From Aliarcobacter cryaerophilus ATCC 43158 (lineage in GTDB: Bacteria; Campylobacterota; Campylobacteria; Campylobacterales; Arcobacteraceae), in contig NZ_CP032823.1 of the NCBI RefSeq assembly GCF_003660105.1, forward strand, positions 124,001 to 188,000: a stretch of DNA of 64,000 bases, given 5' to 3'. The translations under genes and the position numbers were made by a program. The notes beneath the pieces were generated by a model. It saw only the letters and a list, made by a program, of their open reading frames with translations, ran no database searches and was not told the origin of the DNA. Shown one piece after another: positions 47,633-56,745 of the stretch (position 1 is its first letter; every line of letters starts with the position of its first letter).

Positions 47633-48538
47633 TTATTGAAGTAGTCTTAGAACATTTTGTTGAGTTGCATTTGATTGGCTAATCGCATACGACCCAGCTT
47701 GAGATATAATATTTAACTTATTAAAGTTTGCACTCTCTTCAGCATAATCAACATCACGGATAATAGACTCGGCCGCCTTTATATTTGTAGATTGAGTCAT
47801 AAGATTTCTAACCGCACTTTCAACTTGGTTTTGAGTAGAACCTATATCCCCTCTAAATCCATTTAGCTTTGTAATAGCATTATCAATTTGAAGTTGTGCA
47901 GCACTAGCCATTGTTCTTGTAAATCCATTTGCAGTTACTGTTTTACCATCACTAGAAACTGTAGCAGTAGCTCCAGCAGATGCATTGTCTTTTAAACTAT
48001 TTAAAGAATAACCAGTAACATTTGCTTGAATAGATTTTGTACTAATTATATCTGTATTGCTCTCCCCAATTTGGAATGTTAAACCAGCAGAACTCACAGT
48101 ATCAGTTGCCGCACTTCCCATACCTTTTTGTAAAAGAGCAGTACCATTGTAGTTTGTTTGTTTTGCAATATTATTTAATTGATCAAGTAATTTATTAACA
48201 TCTTTTGCAATAGCAACTCTACCAACTGATGAAGTAGTATCCGTATTAGCTTGAATTAATTTAGACTTTATAGTGTCTAGAATTTTTCCTTGCTCAGCCA
48301 TAGATTTATCAGCAATTTGAAGTAAAGCAATAGCTGAGTTACCATTTGAAATACCTTGGTTTATAGATGTAACTTGAGTTCTAAGTTTATCAGCAATTGC
48401 AAGACCAGAAGCATCATCAGAAGCCTTGTTGATTCTTAAACCAGTAGAAAGTTTTTCTAAAGAACTAGAAATACTGTTGTTTGTGATTTTAGCAGCTTCT
48501 TGAGCTCCTAGAGAAGATATGTTTGTATTAATTCTCAT
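47633..48538 (-). CDS. Flagellin, proximal copy
   Basis: A 301-residue flagellin with the same architecture as its downstream partner: a conserved N-terminus (INTNISSLGAQEAAKITNNS), a short central region (SAGATATVSSDGKTV) and the NVLRLLQ end. It has a long leader of about 140 nt with a TATAAT box (48685-48690), two small hairpins and an AAAGGA ribosome site. Its own terminator lies downstream, so the two copies are probably transcribed separately. Surface-exposed Ser/Thr in the centre are candidate glycosylation sites for the nonulosonic acids made by the flanking operons. Confidence 0.94.
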   Translation of the reverse strand: MRINTNISSLGAQEAAKITNNSISSSLEKLSTGLRINKASDDASGLAIADKLRTQVTSINQGISNGNSAIALLQIADKSMAEQGKILDTIKSKLIQANTDTTSSVGRVAIAKDVNKLLDQLNNIAKQTNYNGTALLQKGMGSAATDTVSSAGLTFQIGESNTDIISTKSIQANVTGYSLNSLKDNASAGATATVSSDGKTVTANGFTRTMASAAQLQIDNAITKLNGFRGDIGSTQNQVESAVRNLMTQSTNIKAAESIIRDVDYAEESANFNKLNIISQAGSYAISQSNATQQNVLRLLQ

Positions 48539-48596
48539 AATAAATCCTTTGTGAATTTGTAAAATAGTTTATGAATATTTAAAAAATATCCAAGCC

Positions 48597-48614
48597 TAAA
48601 ACCTTCTAGTTTTA
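48597..48614 (-). promoter_or_regulatory. Leader hairpin near the proximal flagellin
   Basis: TAAAAC / GTTTTA with a 6-nt loop, a small hairpin in the untranslated leader about 58 nt before the ATG. It may affect mRNA stability; there is no other evidence. Confidence 0.3.
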
Positions 48615-48650
48615 CCTAGCATAGATTGCAAAATCTCTTTTACTATCTTC

Positions 48651-48666
48651 GGATTGAATTCAACCC
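48651..48666 (-). promoter_or_regulatory. Palindrome in the proximal flagellin leader
   Basis: GGGTTGAATTCAATCC on the minus strand, a 16-nt near-perfect palindrome about 20 nt downstream of the -10 box. It could be a protein-binding site or a 5'-end stabilising hairpin. Confidence 0.4.
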
Positions 48667-48684
48667 TAAATTTATAAACGAAGT

Positions 48685-48690
48685 ATTATA
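48685..48690 (-). promoter_or_regulatory. -10 box of the proximal flagellin
   Basis: TATAAT on the minus strand, 147 nt upstream of the ATG, with the shared 16-nt element ending 10 nt further upstream. It looks like a sigma-70 -10. I do not see the sigma-28 type -10 (CGATAT) or the GG/GC pair of sigma-54 promoters that serve flagellin genes in C. jejuni. Confidence 0.45.
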
Positions 48691-48700
48691 TAACTTTTCT

Positions 48701-48716
48701 TAAAATTAGTTTAAAT
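48701..48716 (-). repeat. 16-nt upstream element of the proximal flagellin
   Basis: ATTTAAACTAATTTTA on the minus strand, identical to 47547-47562. It lies just upstream of the TATAAT box and covers the region where a -35 or upstream activating site would fall. Confidence 0.55.
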
Positions 48717-48736
48717 TTTATATAGTAATGAATATT

Positions 48737-49864
48737 TTATGATTTTATTTTTAAAATCACACCACTTTCTATATGTTGAGTAAATGCAAATTGATCAAAC
48801 AGGGCAAATCTTACTATTTTATGAGTTTTTAAAAGTTCTTGTAAATCTCTATGCAGAGTTTCAGGGTTGCAAGATATATATATTATATTTTCGAAATTTT
48901 TTGCTAAAGCTCTTGTTGTATCATCAAGTCCACTTCTTGGTGGGTCCATAAAAATAGTATCAAAATCATAAGATTTTAAATCTATATTTTTTAGTCTATT
49001 AAAAGCTCGAACTTCATTTAAAGCTTCCACGAACTCTTCTGAGCTCATTCTTATAAAATCTATATTTTCTATATTGTTTAAAGCACAATTTCTAAGAGCT
49101 GATTTTATAGATGTTTTTGAAATCTCTGTTGCTAATACTTTATTGAATTTTTTTGAAAGAGCAATTGTGAAGTTTCCACCTCCACAATAAAGCTCACATA
49201 AATCTTTATTTGATTTTTCTATATTATTCAAGACCCATTCAATCATCTGTACATTTACATCTGTATTTGGTTGAGTAAAACCATTTTCTTCATAGGCAAA
49301 TTTAAACTCTTGATTATTTATATTTAAGCTCTCATTTATAAAATCACTACTTAAAACTATTTTTTGTTTTCTACTTCTTCCAATAATTTTTATACCGAAT
49401 TTTTGCTCAATCTGTTTTGCCAAACTTATCCACTCATCTTCAAGTTTTTTGTGATAAATCAAAGTTACAAGCATATCAGAAGTTGAACTAACCAAAAACT
49501 CAATAGAAAAAAGCCTAAAAGATAAAATCATAGATTTTTGAAGTTCATCCAAAAGTTTTGGCATAAGATTTGCTATATTTAAGCTTACAATAGAGCAAGA
49601 GTCTATTTTTAGAATCTCTTTATTAAAATCATTCATAGCGTAAGATAAAATATCTTTATTATTTTGCTCATCTTTTTCCCACCAAACTCTAAATTCAACA
49701 CGATTCCTGAAGTTTCTTTCAGAACTTTTTATAATATCAAAATCTAAAGCAGTAAGATTTGAAAATCTATTTTTTTCTCTTTGTATTTTGTAGTTTAGTT
49801 GTTCATCATAATTTTTATCATAAAGTGTACAAGAGGCACAAAGCCCAAAATATTTGCATGTCAT
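48737..49864 (-). CDS. trmA: TrmA-like tRNA (uracil-5-)-methyltransferase
   Basis: A 375-residue SAM-dependent RNA methyltransferase, likely for m5U54 of tRNA. I start it at the ATG at 49864 with AAGGGA upstream; an in-frame start at 49975 would cross the divergent promoter region. The N-terminus has MTCKYFGLCASCTLYD. Core motifs are YEENGFTQPNTDVN, LCELYCGGGNFTIALS, VLATEISKTSI, IFMDPPRSGLDDTTRA, and the catalytic-cysteine segment IIYISCNPETLHRDL. It is divergent from the helicase gene. Confidence 0.9.
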   Translation of the reverse strand: MTCKYFGLCASCTLYDKNYDEQLNYKIQREKNRFSNLTALDFDIIKSSERNFRNRVEFRVWWEKDEQNNKDILSYAMNDFNKEILKIDSCSIVSLNIANLMPKLLDELQKSMILSFRLFSIEFLVSSTSDMLVTLIYHKKLEDEWISLAKQIEQKFGIKIIGRSRKQKIVLSSDFINESLNINNQEFKFAYEENGFTQPNTDVNVQMIEWVLNNIEKSNKDLCELYCGGGNFTIALSKKFNKVLATEISKTSIKSALRNCALNNIENIDFIRMSSEEFVEALNEVRAFNRLKNIDLKSYDFDTIFMDPPRSGLDDTTRALAKNFENIIYISCNPETLHRDLQELLKTHKIVRFALFDQFAFTQHIESGVILKIKS

Positions 49865-49891
49865 AAAATATATCCCTTTTTTAAAAAGTGT

Positions 49892-49897
49892 ATTATA
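49892..49897 (-). promoter_or_regulatory. -10 box of trmA
   Basis: TATAAT on the minus strand, 27 nt upstream of the chosen trmA ATG. It also supports the shorter gene start, since the longer frame would begin upstream of it. Confidence 0.45.
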
Positions 49898-49919
49898 TGT
49901 AAATATTGGTAAAAGTAGA

Positions 49920-49925
49920 TATAAT
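49920..49925 (+). promoter_or_regulatory. -10 box of the helicase gene
   Basis: TATAAT (AGATATAATCG) 26 nt before the ATG at 49952, close to and divergent from the trmA promoter. The -35 is unclear. Confidence 0.4.
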
Positions 49926-49951
49926 CGCTTAATATTTAAAAAGAAGAGTTT

Positions 49952-51514
49952 ATGAAAGAAAATTGGCAAGAGCAACTAAAAGATTTATTAAATTGTGATT
50001 TAAAAACACTATATCCACTAGCAAGAAGTATGAACAGAAAACTGGAATTTTATGTAGGACCTACAAATAGTGGAAAGACATATAACGCTATGAAAAAGCT
50101 AAAAGAGGCAAATAGTGGATTATATCTTGCTCCTTTGAGGCTTTTAGCACTTGAAGGGTATGAAGACTTAAAAGAGTCAAAAATAGAAGCTTCACTAATA
50201 ACAGGTGAAGAGCAACAATTATGTGAAGATGCAGCACATATTTGCTCAACTATTGAGATGTTAGATTTTGATTTAGAAGTTGATGTTGCAGTTATTGATG
50301 AAGTTCAAATGCTTGAAGACAACGATAGAGGTTGGGCTTGGGTAAATGCTATTATTGGAGTTCCTGCAAAAAAAGTTATTATGACTGGAAGTGTAAATGC
50401 TCTTGAAGCTGTAAAAAAAATAGTTCAATATTTAGATGAAGAGTTAGAAGTTGTAAGACATAAAAGAAAAAATCCTTTGTTGGTTCTTGAAAAATGGACA
50501 CCCCTTGAAAAACTTGAAAATGCAACTGCCTTGATAGCTTTTTCAAGAGCTGAAGTTTTAAAACTCAAACAAAAATTGCAAAAAAAATACTCTGTATCTG
50601 TAATTTATGGAAATTTATCTCCTGAAGTTAGACGTGATGAAGCAAGTAGATTTAGACGAGGTGAGAGTCAAATTTTAATTGCAACAGATGCTATAAGTAT
50701 GGGATTAAATCTTCCAATTAAGACAATTTTGTTTACAACGGATACAAAATTTGATGGAGTTAGTAAAAGAAAAATAAGTGTAAATGAGATAGTTCAAATT
50801 GCAGGTCGTGCTGGAAGATTTGGACTTTTTGAAGCTGGATATTTAGGATCAACAAGAAGAGATGTTTTAGAATATATCAAAGATGAGTTTGAAGCACCAA
50901 TTAGAACTATAAAACCACCTTTTAAAGTAAAGATAAATAACTCTCAACTAGAAAATCTTTCAATGCATTTAAAAACAAAATCACTTACAAAAGTTTTAAA
51001 CTTTTTTGCTTTAAACATGAAATTTGCTGGTCCTTTTGAAGCAGCAAATTTATCTAGTATGCTTGAAGCTTCGAGAATTGTTGATAGTAAAGATGGTTTG
51101 AGTTTGGAAGAGAAATATCTTTTGGCACAAGCTCCAATTACTACAAAATCAACTATTATTGTCCAAGCCTATAACTCATATATAGCAAGTGTGATTAAAA
51201 AACGACCAAATCACTATAAGCCATCTATTACTTTACCAAAAAAGGCAATTACACAAAAAGATTTGCTTTTGGTTGAAGATGAAGTAAAAAAAATATCTTT
51301 GTATCTTTGGCTTTCGTATAAGTTGCCTGATCTTTTTCCTGACCATGATAAGGCTTTTATTTTGAGAGAATCTTTTAATAGATTTATTGAAAAATCTTTA
51401 AAAGGTGTTTTAATAGATGAAAAAAGAGATGAAAAACCTTTTTATAAAGATAAAGATAAAGGAAAAGAAGATAAAAAAAATAATTTTTATTCTAGAGGAA
51501 GAAAAAGAGTTTAA
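49952..51514 (+). CDS. Suv3-like RNA/DNA helicase
   Basis: A 520-residue SF2 helicase with Walker A GPTNSGKT (36-43), LYLAPLRLLALEGYEDL, LITGEE, DEVQ (116-119; Walker B), RGWAWVNAIIG, MTGSVNAL, then a second RecA-like domain with VIYGNLSPEVRRDEA, LIATDAISMGLNLPI and QIAGRAGRFG. These match the Suv3/DEAD-box-type helicases linked to mitochondrial RNA decay in eukaryotes. A Lys-rich C-terminal tail (KDKGKEDKKNNFYSRGRKR) may bind RNA. The bacterial role is unknown; RNA turnover is the most natural guess. Confidence 0.85.
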   Translation: MKENWQEQLKDLLNCDLKTLYPLARSMNRKLEFYVGPTNSGKTYNAMKKLKEANSGLYLAPLRLLALEGYEDLKESKIEASLITGEEQQLCEDAAHICSTIEMLDFDLEVDVAVIDEVQMLEDNDRGWAWVNAIIGVPAKKVIMTGSVNALEAVKKIVQYLDEELEVVRHKRKNPLLVLEKWTPLEKLENATALIAFSRAEVLKLKQKLQKKYSVSVIYGNLSPEVRRDEASRFRRGESQILIATDAISMGLNLPIKTILFTTDTKFDGVSKRKISVNEIVQIAGRAGRFGLFEAGYLGSTRRDVLEYIKDEFEAPIRTIKPPFKVKINNSQLENLSMHLKTKSLTKVLNFFALNMKFAGPFEAANLSSMLEASRIVDSKDGLSLEEKYLLAQAPITTKSTIIVQAYNSYIASVIKKRPNHYKPSITLPKKAITQKDLLLVEDEVKKISLYLWLSYKLPDLFPDHDKAFILRESFNRFIEKSLKGVLIDEKRDEKPFYKDKDKGKEDKKNNFYSRGRKRV

Positions 51515-51574
51515 TATATTTTTTGATAGAATATATCCATAATAAAGATGAATATTTAGAATAAGGAAAGTATT

Positions 51575-53518
51575 GTGCTAGGTTTTTTTAGAGCCGATGA
51601 AGATGCATTTGTAAAAGAGTTGATGTCTTCAAATATCAATATCGATAAACTCAAAAAATATATTGCAAATGGTGTAAATATAAATGGAGTAGATGAAAAA
51701 GGTAGGAACTATCTTTTTTTCTTTGCTGCTAAAAAAAATTTTAATGCAATAAAAATTTTGATAAGCCTCGGTATAGATATGTATAAAGAGGATAAGCTTG
51801 GTAAAACAGTACTAAGTGAGGCTTGTGAAAAATATGATTTTATGATGATAAAATTTTTACTAGACAATGGTTTTGATGGAAATAGAAAAAACTCTGCTGG
51901 TAGAACAGTATTGCAAGATAGTGTACTTTTAGGAAATGATAAAGTTTTTCAAATACTTTTAAACTATAATTTGGATTTTGATATAAAAGATAATGATGGC
52001 AGAAACGTAGTTTTTGATGCTATAGAAAATGGAAATTTAGAGACTTTGAAAAAAGTTATTGACAATGTAAAAGATATAAATGCAGTAGATAAAAATGGAC
52101 AAACAGCACTTTTTGAAGCTGTTTTAAAAGATGATTTAAGGCTTGCCTTGGCTTTGATAAATATTGGAATAAATCTAAATATTTTAGATAAAAATGGTCA
52201 AAATGTATTGTATAACACAATTTTGCAAGGTATGAAAAATGAGATACTTCTAAAGCATTTAGCAAAAAGAGGAATAAATCTTAATGTTGTCGATAATAGA
52301 GATAAGTCTATTTTAGATGAAATTTTTTATATAATGGTTTTACAAAAATATGATAAAGATATTGAAGATAAAAGATATGTACTTATAAATCCAAAAGATG
52401 ATTACTTATCTTTGGCTCTTCAAATTATTGAATTAGGATTTAAAGTTGATACTTTAGATAAATATGGAAAAACTGCTTTACAAAAAGAGTTAGAGAGAAA
52501 AAATTTTGTAAATGCAGAGTTTTTATTAAATTGTGGAGCTAGTTTAAATATTTTTGATGAACATCACAGAAGTTTATTTCATATAGAGGTATTAAAGGGC
52601 TATTCAAATAATAAAATAATAGATTTTTTAATCCTAAAAGGTGCAAATTTAAACCAAAGAGATAAATATTTTAGAACAATTGTAGACAATCTTATAGAAA
52701 TTATCTTAATCTCAAAAGGCGAAAAAACAAGAAATCAAAGTTTAGATGAATATATACAAGAAGATGGTGGATTTGATATCTTATTAAAAAAACTATTAGT
52801 TTATGAAGCTGATATAAGCTATACAAGAGTAGATGGAAAAAATATAGTTTTTGATTTGGTTCCTTATGATAGTTTTGAAATTCTTGATATTTTGGTTGAG
52901 TATAAAGTAGATTTAAACCACAAAGATTTTGATGGAAATACTCCTTTGATGTATATGGTTGATGAGGGTTTAAGAATAGAAGATAGAACTTTGAAAGCAT
53001 ATTTTATAAAAAGATTACAGAATTTTCTAAAATATAGAATAAATATGGATATTCAAGATAAAGATGGAAGAACTGTTATTCATAAAGCTGTAATAGCTGA
53101 TGATTTGGTTATTGTTGAAAAATTAATGATAAAAAAAGCAAATCTTGATATAAAAGATAACCACGGAAGAACGGCACTTCATCACACTCAATGGAAAGGA
53201 AACTATGAGATAGCAAGATGGTTAATTCTAGCAGGTGCAAATATGAATGAACCTGATAATAGTGGATTTAATATATTAAACTATGCCGCAATTTTAGGAC
53301 ATACTAGACTTGTAATAACTCTTATCTCTTCTGGAGTTTTGATGTACAATAACAATCCAAAAAATAAAAAAGTAGCTGAATTTTTCAAAAGTAAAGAGAA
53401 GATACTTGATAAATTAGTTGCAGCAGAAGATATTAGTGATAGTAAGATGAAAAATGCTCTTATTGAAGTTGTTACAAACTTTAAAAAAGAGATAAATGAA
53501 GCTTTGCTTAAAAAATAA
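51575..53518 (+). CDS. Long ankyrin-repeat protein
   Basis: A 647-residue protein made almost entirely of ankyrin repeats. Units are visible as KNGQTALFEAVLKDD, DKNGQNVLYNTILQG, KYGKTALQKEL, FDGNTPLMYMVDEG, KDGRTVIHKAVIADD, NHGRTALHHTQWKGN and others, about 33 residues apart, with degenerate or expanded units between. There is no signal peptide or membrane helix, so it is likely cytosolic. The start is a GTG after AAGGAAAG. It lies between the helicase and glmU (12-nt gap). A protein-binding scaffold is the usual role of such proteins; a partner is not known. Confidence 0.88.
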   Translation: MLGFFRADEDAFVKELMSSNINIDKLKKYIANGVNINGVDEKGRNYLFFFAAKKNFNAIKILISLGIDMYKEDKLGKTVLSEACEKYDFMMIKFLLDNGFDGNRKNSAGRTVLQDSVLLGNDKVFQILLNYNLDFDIKDNDGRNVVFDAIENGNLETLKKVIDNVKDINAVDKNGQTALFEAVLKDDLRLALALINIGINLNILDKNGQNVLYNTILQGMKNEILLKHLAKRGINLNVVDNRDKSILDEIFYIMVLQKYDKDIEDKRYVLINPKDDYLSLALQIIELGFKVDTLDKYGKTALQKELERKNFVNAEFLLNCGASLNIFDEHHRSLFHIEVLKGYSNNKIIDFLILKGANLNQRDKYFRTIVDNLIEIILISKGEKTRNQSLDEYIQEDGGFDILLKKLLVYEADISYTRVDGKNIVFDLVPYDSFEILDILVEYKVDLNHKDFDGNTPLMYMVDEGLRIEDRTLKAYFIKRLQNFLKYRINMDIQDKDGRTVIHKAVIADDLVIVEKLMIKKANLDIKDNHGRTALHHTQWKGNYEIARWLILAGANMNEPDNSGFNILNYAAILGHTRLVITLISSGVLMYNNNPKNKKVAEFFKSKEKILDKLVAAEDISDSKMKNALIEVVTNFKKEINEALLKK

Positions 53519-53530
53519 TAAGGAATTTTT

Positions 53531-54847
53531 TTGAATCAAAAATCTATAATAATCCTTGCAGCTGGACAGGGAACAAGAATGAAATCAGGTACACCAAAGG
53601 TTTTACATAAAATCTCTGGAAAACCTATGATTTATTACTCAATAAAAGAGGCTTTAAAATTAAGTGATGATATTACAGTTGTTTTATATCATCAATTTGA
53701 AAAAGTTAAATCTGAAATAGAAAAATATTTTTCAAACATAAATTTTGTAATTCAAGACCATAAAAACTATCCAGGAACTGGTGGAGCAGTTATGGGAATA
53801 ACACCAAAATATGAGAAAACTTTGGTTTTAAATGGAGATATGCCTTTAATTCAAGCAAGTGAACTTGAAAAATTTGATATAGAAAATGCAACTATTATAA
53901 TGTCTGTTTTAGAGTTAGAAAGTGCAGATGGTTATGGAAGAGTAATTATTGAAAATGGAAATGTAAAAAAAATAGTTGAGCAAAAAGATGCTTCAAAAGA
54001 AGAGCTAAAAATCAACAAAGCAAATGCTGGAATTTATCAGTTTGAGACAAAATTCTTACTTGAAAATTTACCAAAGTTAAACAACAATAATAATCAAAAA
54101 GAGTACTACATAACAGACTTAGTTGAGATGGCGATAAAGCAAAGTAAAATTCTAAAACCACTTGTTGTAAATGAAGAGAATTTTAAAGGGGTAAACTCTA
54201 AAGTTGAGCTTGCCGATGCTGAAGTAATTCACCAAAATAGAATTAAAAAAGAGTTTTTAAAAGCAGGTGTTATTATGAGACTGCCTGATACTATCTATAT
54301 AGAAGAGGGTGTGCAAATTGAAGGTGAATCAATTATTGAAAATGGTGTAAGTCTTCTTGGAAATTCAAAAATTATAAACTCACATATAAAAACAAATAGT
54401 GTTGTTGAAGATTCAATAATTATTGATAGTGATATTGGACCAATGGCACGAATACGACCTCTAAGTGAAATAAATAAAACACATATAGGAAACTTTGTTG
54501 AGACAAAAAAAGCTATTTTAACTGGTGTAAAAGCTGGGCATTTGAGTTATTTGGGAGATTGTATTATAGCTGAGGGTACAAATATTGGTTGCGGGACAAT
54601 TACTTGTAACTATGATGGGATAAATAAATATCAAACAATAATTGGTAAAAATGTTTTTGTAGGAAGTGATACGCAGTTTGTTGCACCTGTAAAAATTGAA
54701 GATGATGTTTTAATAGCTGCTGGATCTTGTGTAACAGGAAATATAAAAAAAGGTGAACTTTATTTAACAAGAGCAAAAGCAAAAACTATTGATGGTTATT
54801 TTTATAAACATTTTGATAAAGCCAAAAAAGCAAAAGAAGAGAAATAA
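53531..54847 (+). CDS. glmU: GlmU, bifunctional UDP-GlcNAc pyrophosphorylase/acetyltransferase
   Basis: Makes UDP-GlcNAc from glucosamine-1-phosphate. The 438-residue protein has an N-terminal nucleotidyltransferase ([11 protein letters not shown] at 9-19, [21 protein letters not shown]) and a C-terminal left-handed beta-helix with [25 protein letters not shown], and [17 protein letters not shown] start with AAGGAA upstream. It supplies UDP-GlcNAc for peptidoglycan and LPS and, in this organism, for PseB. Confidence 0.95.
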   Translation: MNQKSIIILAAGQGTRMKSGTPKVLHKISGKPMIYYSIKEALKLSDDITVVLYHQFEKVKSEIEKYFSNINFVIQDHKNYPGTGGAVMGITPKYEKTLVLNGDMPLIQASELEKFDIENATIIMSVLELESADGYGRVIIENGNVKKIVEQKDASKEELKINKANAGIYQFETKFLLENLPKLNNNNNQKEYYITDLVEMAIKQSKILKPLVVNEENFKGVNSKVELADAEVIHQNRIKKEFLKAGVIMRLPDTIYIEEGVQIEGESIIENGVSLLGNSKIINSHIKTNSVVEDSIIIDSDIGPMARIRPLSEINKTHIGNFVETKKAILTGVKAGHLSYLGDCIIAEGTNIGCGTITCNYDGINKYQTIIGKNVFVGSDTQFVAPVKIEDDVLIAAGSCVTGNIKKGELYLTRAKAKTIDGYFYKHFDKAKKAKEEK

Positions 54848-54850
54848 ATA

Positions 54851-56062
54851 GTGATTTTAAAAGATAAAAAAATTCTTCTAGGAGTTACTGGCTCTATTGC
54901 TATATATAAAACTTTGGATTTGATAAGACTTTATATAAAATCTGGAGCAATAGTTAGAGTTATTATGAGTGAAAGTGCAAAAAAGTTTATAAATCCAATA
55001 ACTTTTGAAGCAATTAGCCAAAATAAAATTTTAGATGAAAATAGTGAAAACTGGGATAAAAATAGTGATTATAATCATATAGATATAGCAAAATGGGCTG
55101 ATATTTTAGTAATTGCACCAGCTAGTGCAAATACTATAAATAAAATATCTGTAGGAATTGCTGATAATTTATTACTTCAAACAGTTCTTGCTTGTAAAAA
55201 GAAAATTATAATAGCTCCTGCTGCAAATACAAATATGATAGAAAATCCTATTACAAAAAATAGTATAGATAGTTTAGAAAATTTAGGTTTTAAAGTTTTA
55301 AAAACACAAACAAAAGAGTTAGTTTGTAAAGATGTTGGAAATGGTGCAATGCTTGAACCAATAGATATTTTTCAAATAACTTGTAGAGAGCTTTTAAAAA
55401 CTTCTTACTGGAAAAATAGAAGAGTTATTTTAAGTGGTGGGGGAACAGTAGAAAAAATTGATGGTGTAAGATATATTTCAAACTTTTCAAGTGGAAAAAT
55501 GGCATCAAGTATTGCAACTGCGCTTTACTATCTTGGAGCGAATGTAAGTTTAGTTACAACAAGAGGGTATGAAAATATACCCAAAGATATTGATTTACAA
55601 ATTGTTGATAGCTCACAAACTATGTTTTTAGCTTTGCAAGATAAATTAGCTTTAAAATCTTTAAAAAAAAGTTTTTTATTTATGGTAGCTGCTATTAGTG
55701 ATTATATTCCAAAAGAGAGTTTCAGCGGAAAATTAAAAAAAGAGAGTTTAGGTGATAATTGGAGCTTGGAACTTGAAAAAAATATAGATATTTTGGCTTC
55801 AATAGAGAAAAAAGATATTTTTTCTATTGGTTTTAAAGCTGAAATGGATAAAAAAGAAGCAAAAATAAATGCTCAAAATATGTTAAAAAATAAAAGTTTA
55901 GATGCAGTTTGCTTAAATATTTTAGATGAAAATAACAGTTTTGGGAGCCAAAACAATAATATAGAGCTTATTTTAAAAGATAAAAGTTTTAATTTTAGTG
56001 GTGATAAATTAGATATTTCATTAAATATCTTAGAATATTTAGAAAAAGAGTTTGAAAAATGA
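54851..56062 (+). CDS. coaBC: CoaBC, phosphopantothenoylcysteine synthetase/decarboxylase
   Basis: Bifunctional coenzyme A biosynthesis enzyme, 403 residues, GTG start. The N-terminal flavin-dependent decarboxylase half has GVTGSIAIYKTLDLIRL, the DHIDIAKWAD-like His region and APASANTINKI. The usual PxMNxxM motif reads PAANTNM here, i.e. Ala in place of Met. The C-terminal synthetase half has GGGTVEKIDGVRYISNFSSGKM, and ends with CLNILDENNSFGSQNNNIELI. It overlaps uppS by 4 nt. Confidence 0.93.
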   Translation: MILKDKKILLGVTGSIAIYKTLDLIRLYIKSGAIVRVIMSESAKKFINPITFEAISQNKILDENSENWDKNSDYNHIDIAKWADILVIAPASANTINKISVGIADNLLLQTVLACKKKIIIAPAANTNMIENPITKNSIDSLENLGFKVLKTQTKELVCKDVGNGAMLEPIDIFQITCRELLKTSYWKNRRVILSGGGTVEKIDGVRYISNFSSGKMASSIATALYYLGANVSLVTTRGYENIPKDIDLQIVDSSQTMFLALQDKLALKSLKKSFLFMVAAISDYIPKESFSGKLKKESLGDNWSLELEKNIDILASIEKKDIFSIGFKAEMDKKEAKINAQNMLKNKSLDAVCLNILDENNSFGSQNNNIELILKDKSFNFSGDKLDISLNILEYLEKEFEK

Positions 56063-56745
56063 TTAACTCTAGTTGCCCATCTCATATAGCAATCATTATG
56101 GATGGAAATGGAAGATGGGCAAAAAATAGAGGTCTTAAAAGAACAGCAGGTCATGAAGAGGGTGCTAGGGTTGTTCGAAATATAACAAAATATTGTGCAA
56201 CACTTGGAGTTAAGTATCTTACTTTATACGCTTTTTCGACTGAAAACTGGACAAGACCAAAACTGGAAGTTGAGTATTTAATGAAGCTTTTGGAAAAATA
56301 CTTAAAAAATGAGCTTGAAACATTTATGCAAAATAGTATTAGATTTAAAGCTATTGGAGATTTAAGTAAGTTTTCAAAAAATTTACAAAAAACTATAAAA
56401 GATATTGAAGAAAAGACATCAAAAAACTCAGGGCTTACACAAGTTTTAGCACTAAATTATGGCTCAAAAGATGAGATAATTAGAGCAATAAAAAAGTTAA
56501 ATGAGAAAAAACTTGATGTAAATGAAAAAAACTTTGAATCTTGTTTAGATACAGCAGGAATAGGTCCAGTTGATTTACTTATACGAACAAGTGGAGAAGT
56601 AAGACTATCTAACTATTTATTGTGGCAAAATGCTTATGCCGAGATGTTTTTTACTCAGACACTTTGGCCTGATTTTAATATTGAAGAGCTAGATGATATA
56701 ATAGAAGATTTTAATAAAAGACAAAGAAGATTTGGTGGAGTTTAG
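56059..56745 (+). CDS. uppS: UppS, undecaprenyl diphosphate synthase
   Basis: A cis-prenyltransferase that makes the C55 lipid carrier precursor for cell-wall and surface glycans. The 228-residue protein has IIMDGNGRWAKNRG with catalytic Asp15, KRTAGHEEGARVV, LYAFSTENWTRP, and LIRTSGEVRLSNYLLWQNAYAE. It overlaps coaBC by 4 nt, and the downstream peptidase gene overlaps its end by 14 nt. Confidence 0.95.
   Translation: MINSSCPSHIAIIMDGNGRWAKNRGLKRTAGHEEGARVVRNITKYCATLGVKYLTLYAFSTENWTRPKLEVEYLMKLLEKYLKNELETFMQNSIRFKAIGDLSKFSKNLQKTIKDIEEKTSKNSGLTQVLALNYGSKDEIIRAIKKLNEKKLDVNEKNFESCLDTAGIGPVDLLIRTSGEVRLSNYLLWQNAYAEMFFTQTLWPDFNIEELDDIIEDFNKRQRRFGGV

Noticed and set aside
49865-49975. Longer start for TrmA
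   Set aside because: It would add 37 hydrophobic residues, include the predicted -10 boxes and overlap the divergent helicase gene; the ATG at 49864 has AAGGGA upstream.
54600-54782. Minus-strand 60-aa frame opposite glmU
   Set aside because: It is antisense to the conserved beta-helix of GlmU and has no ribosome site or plausible composition.
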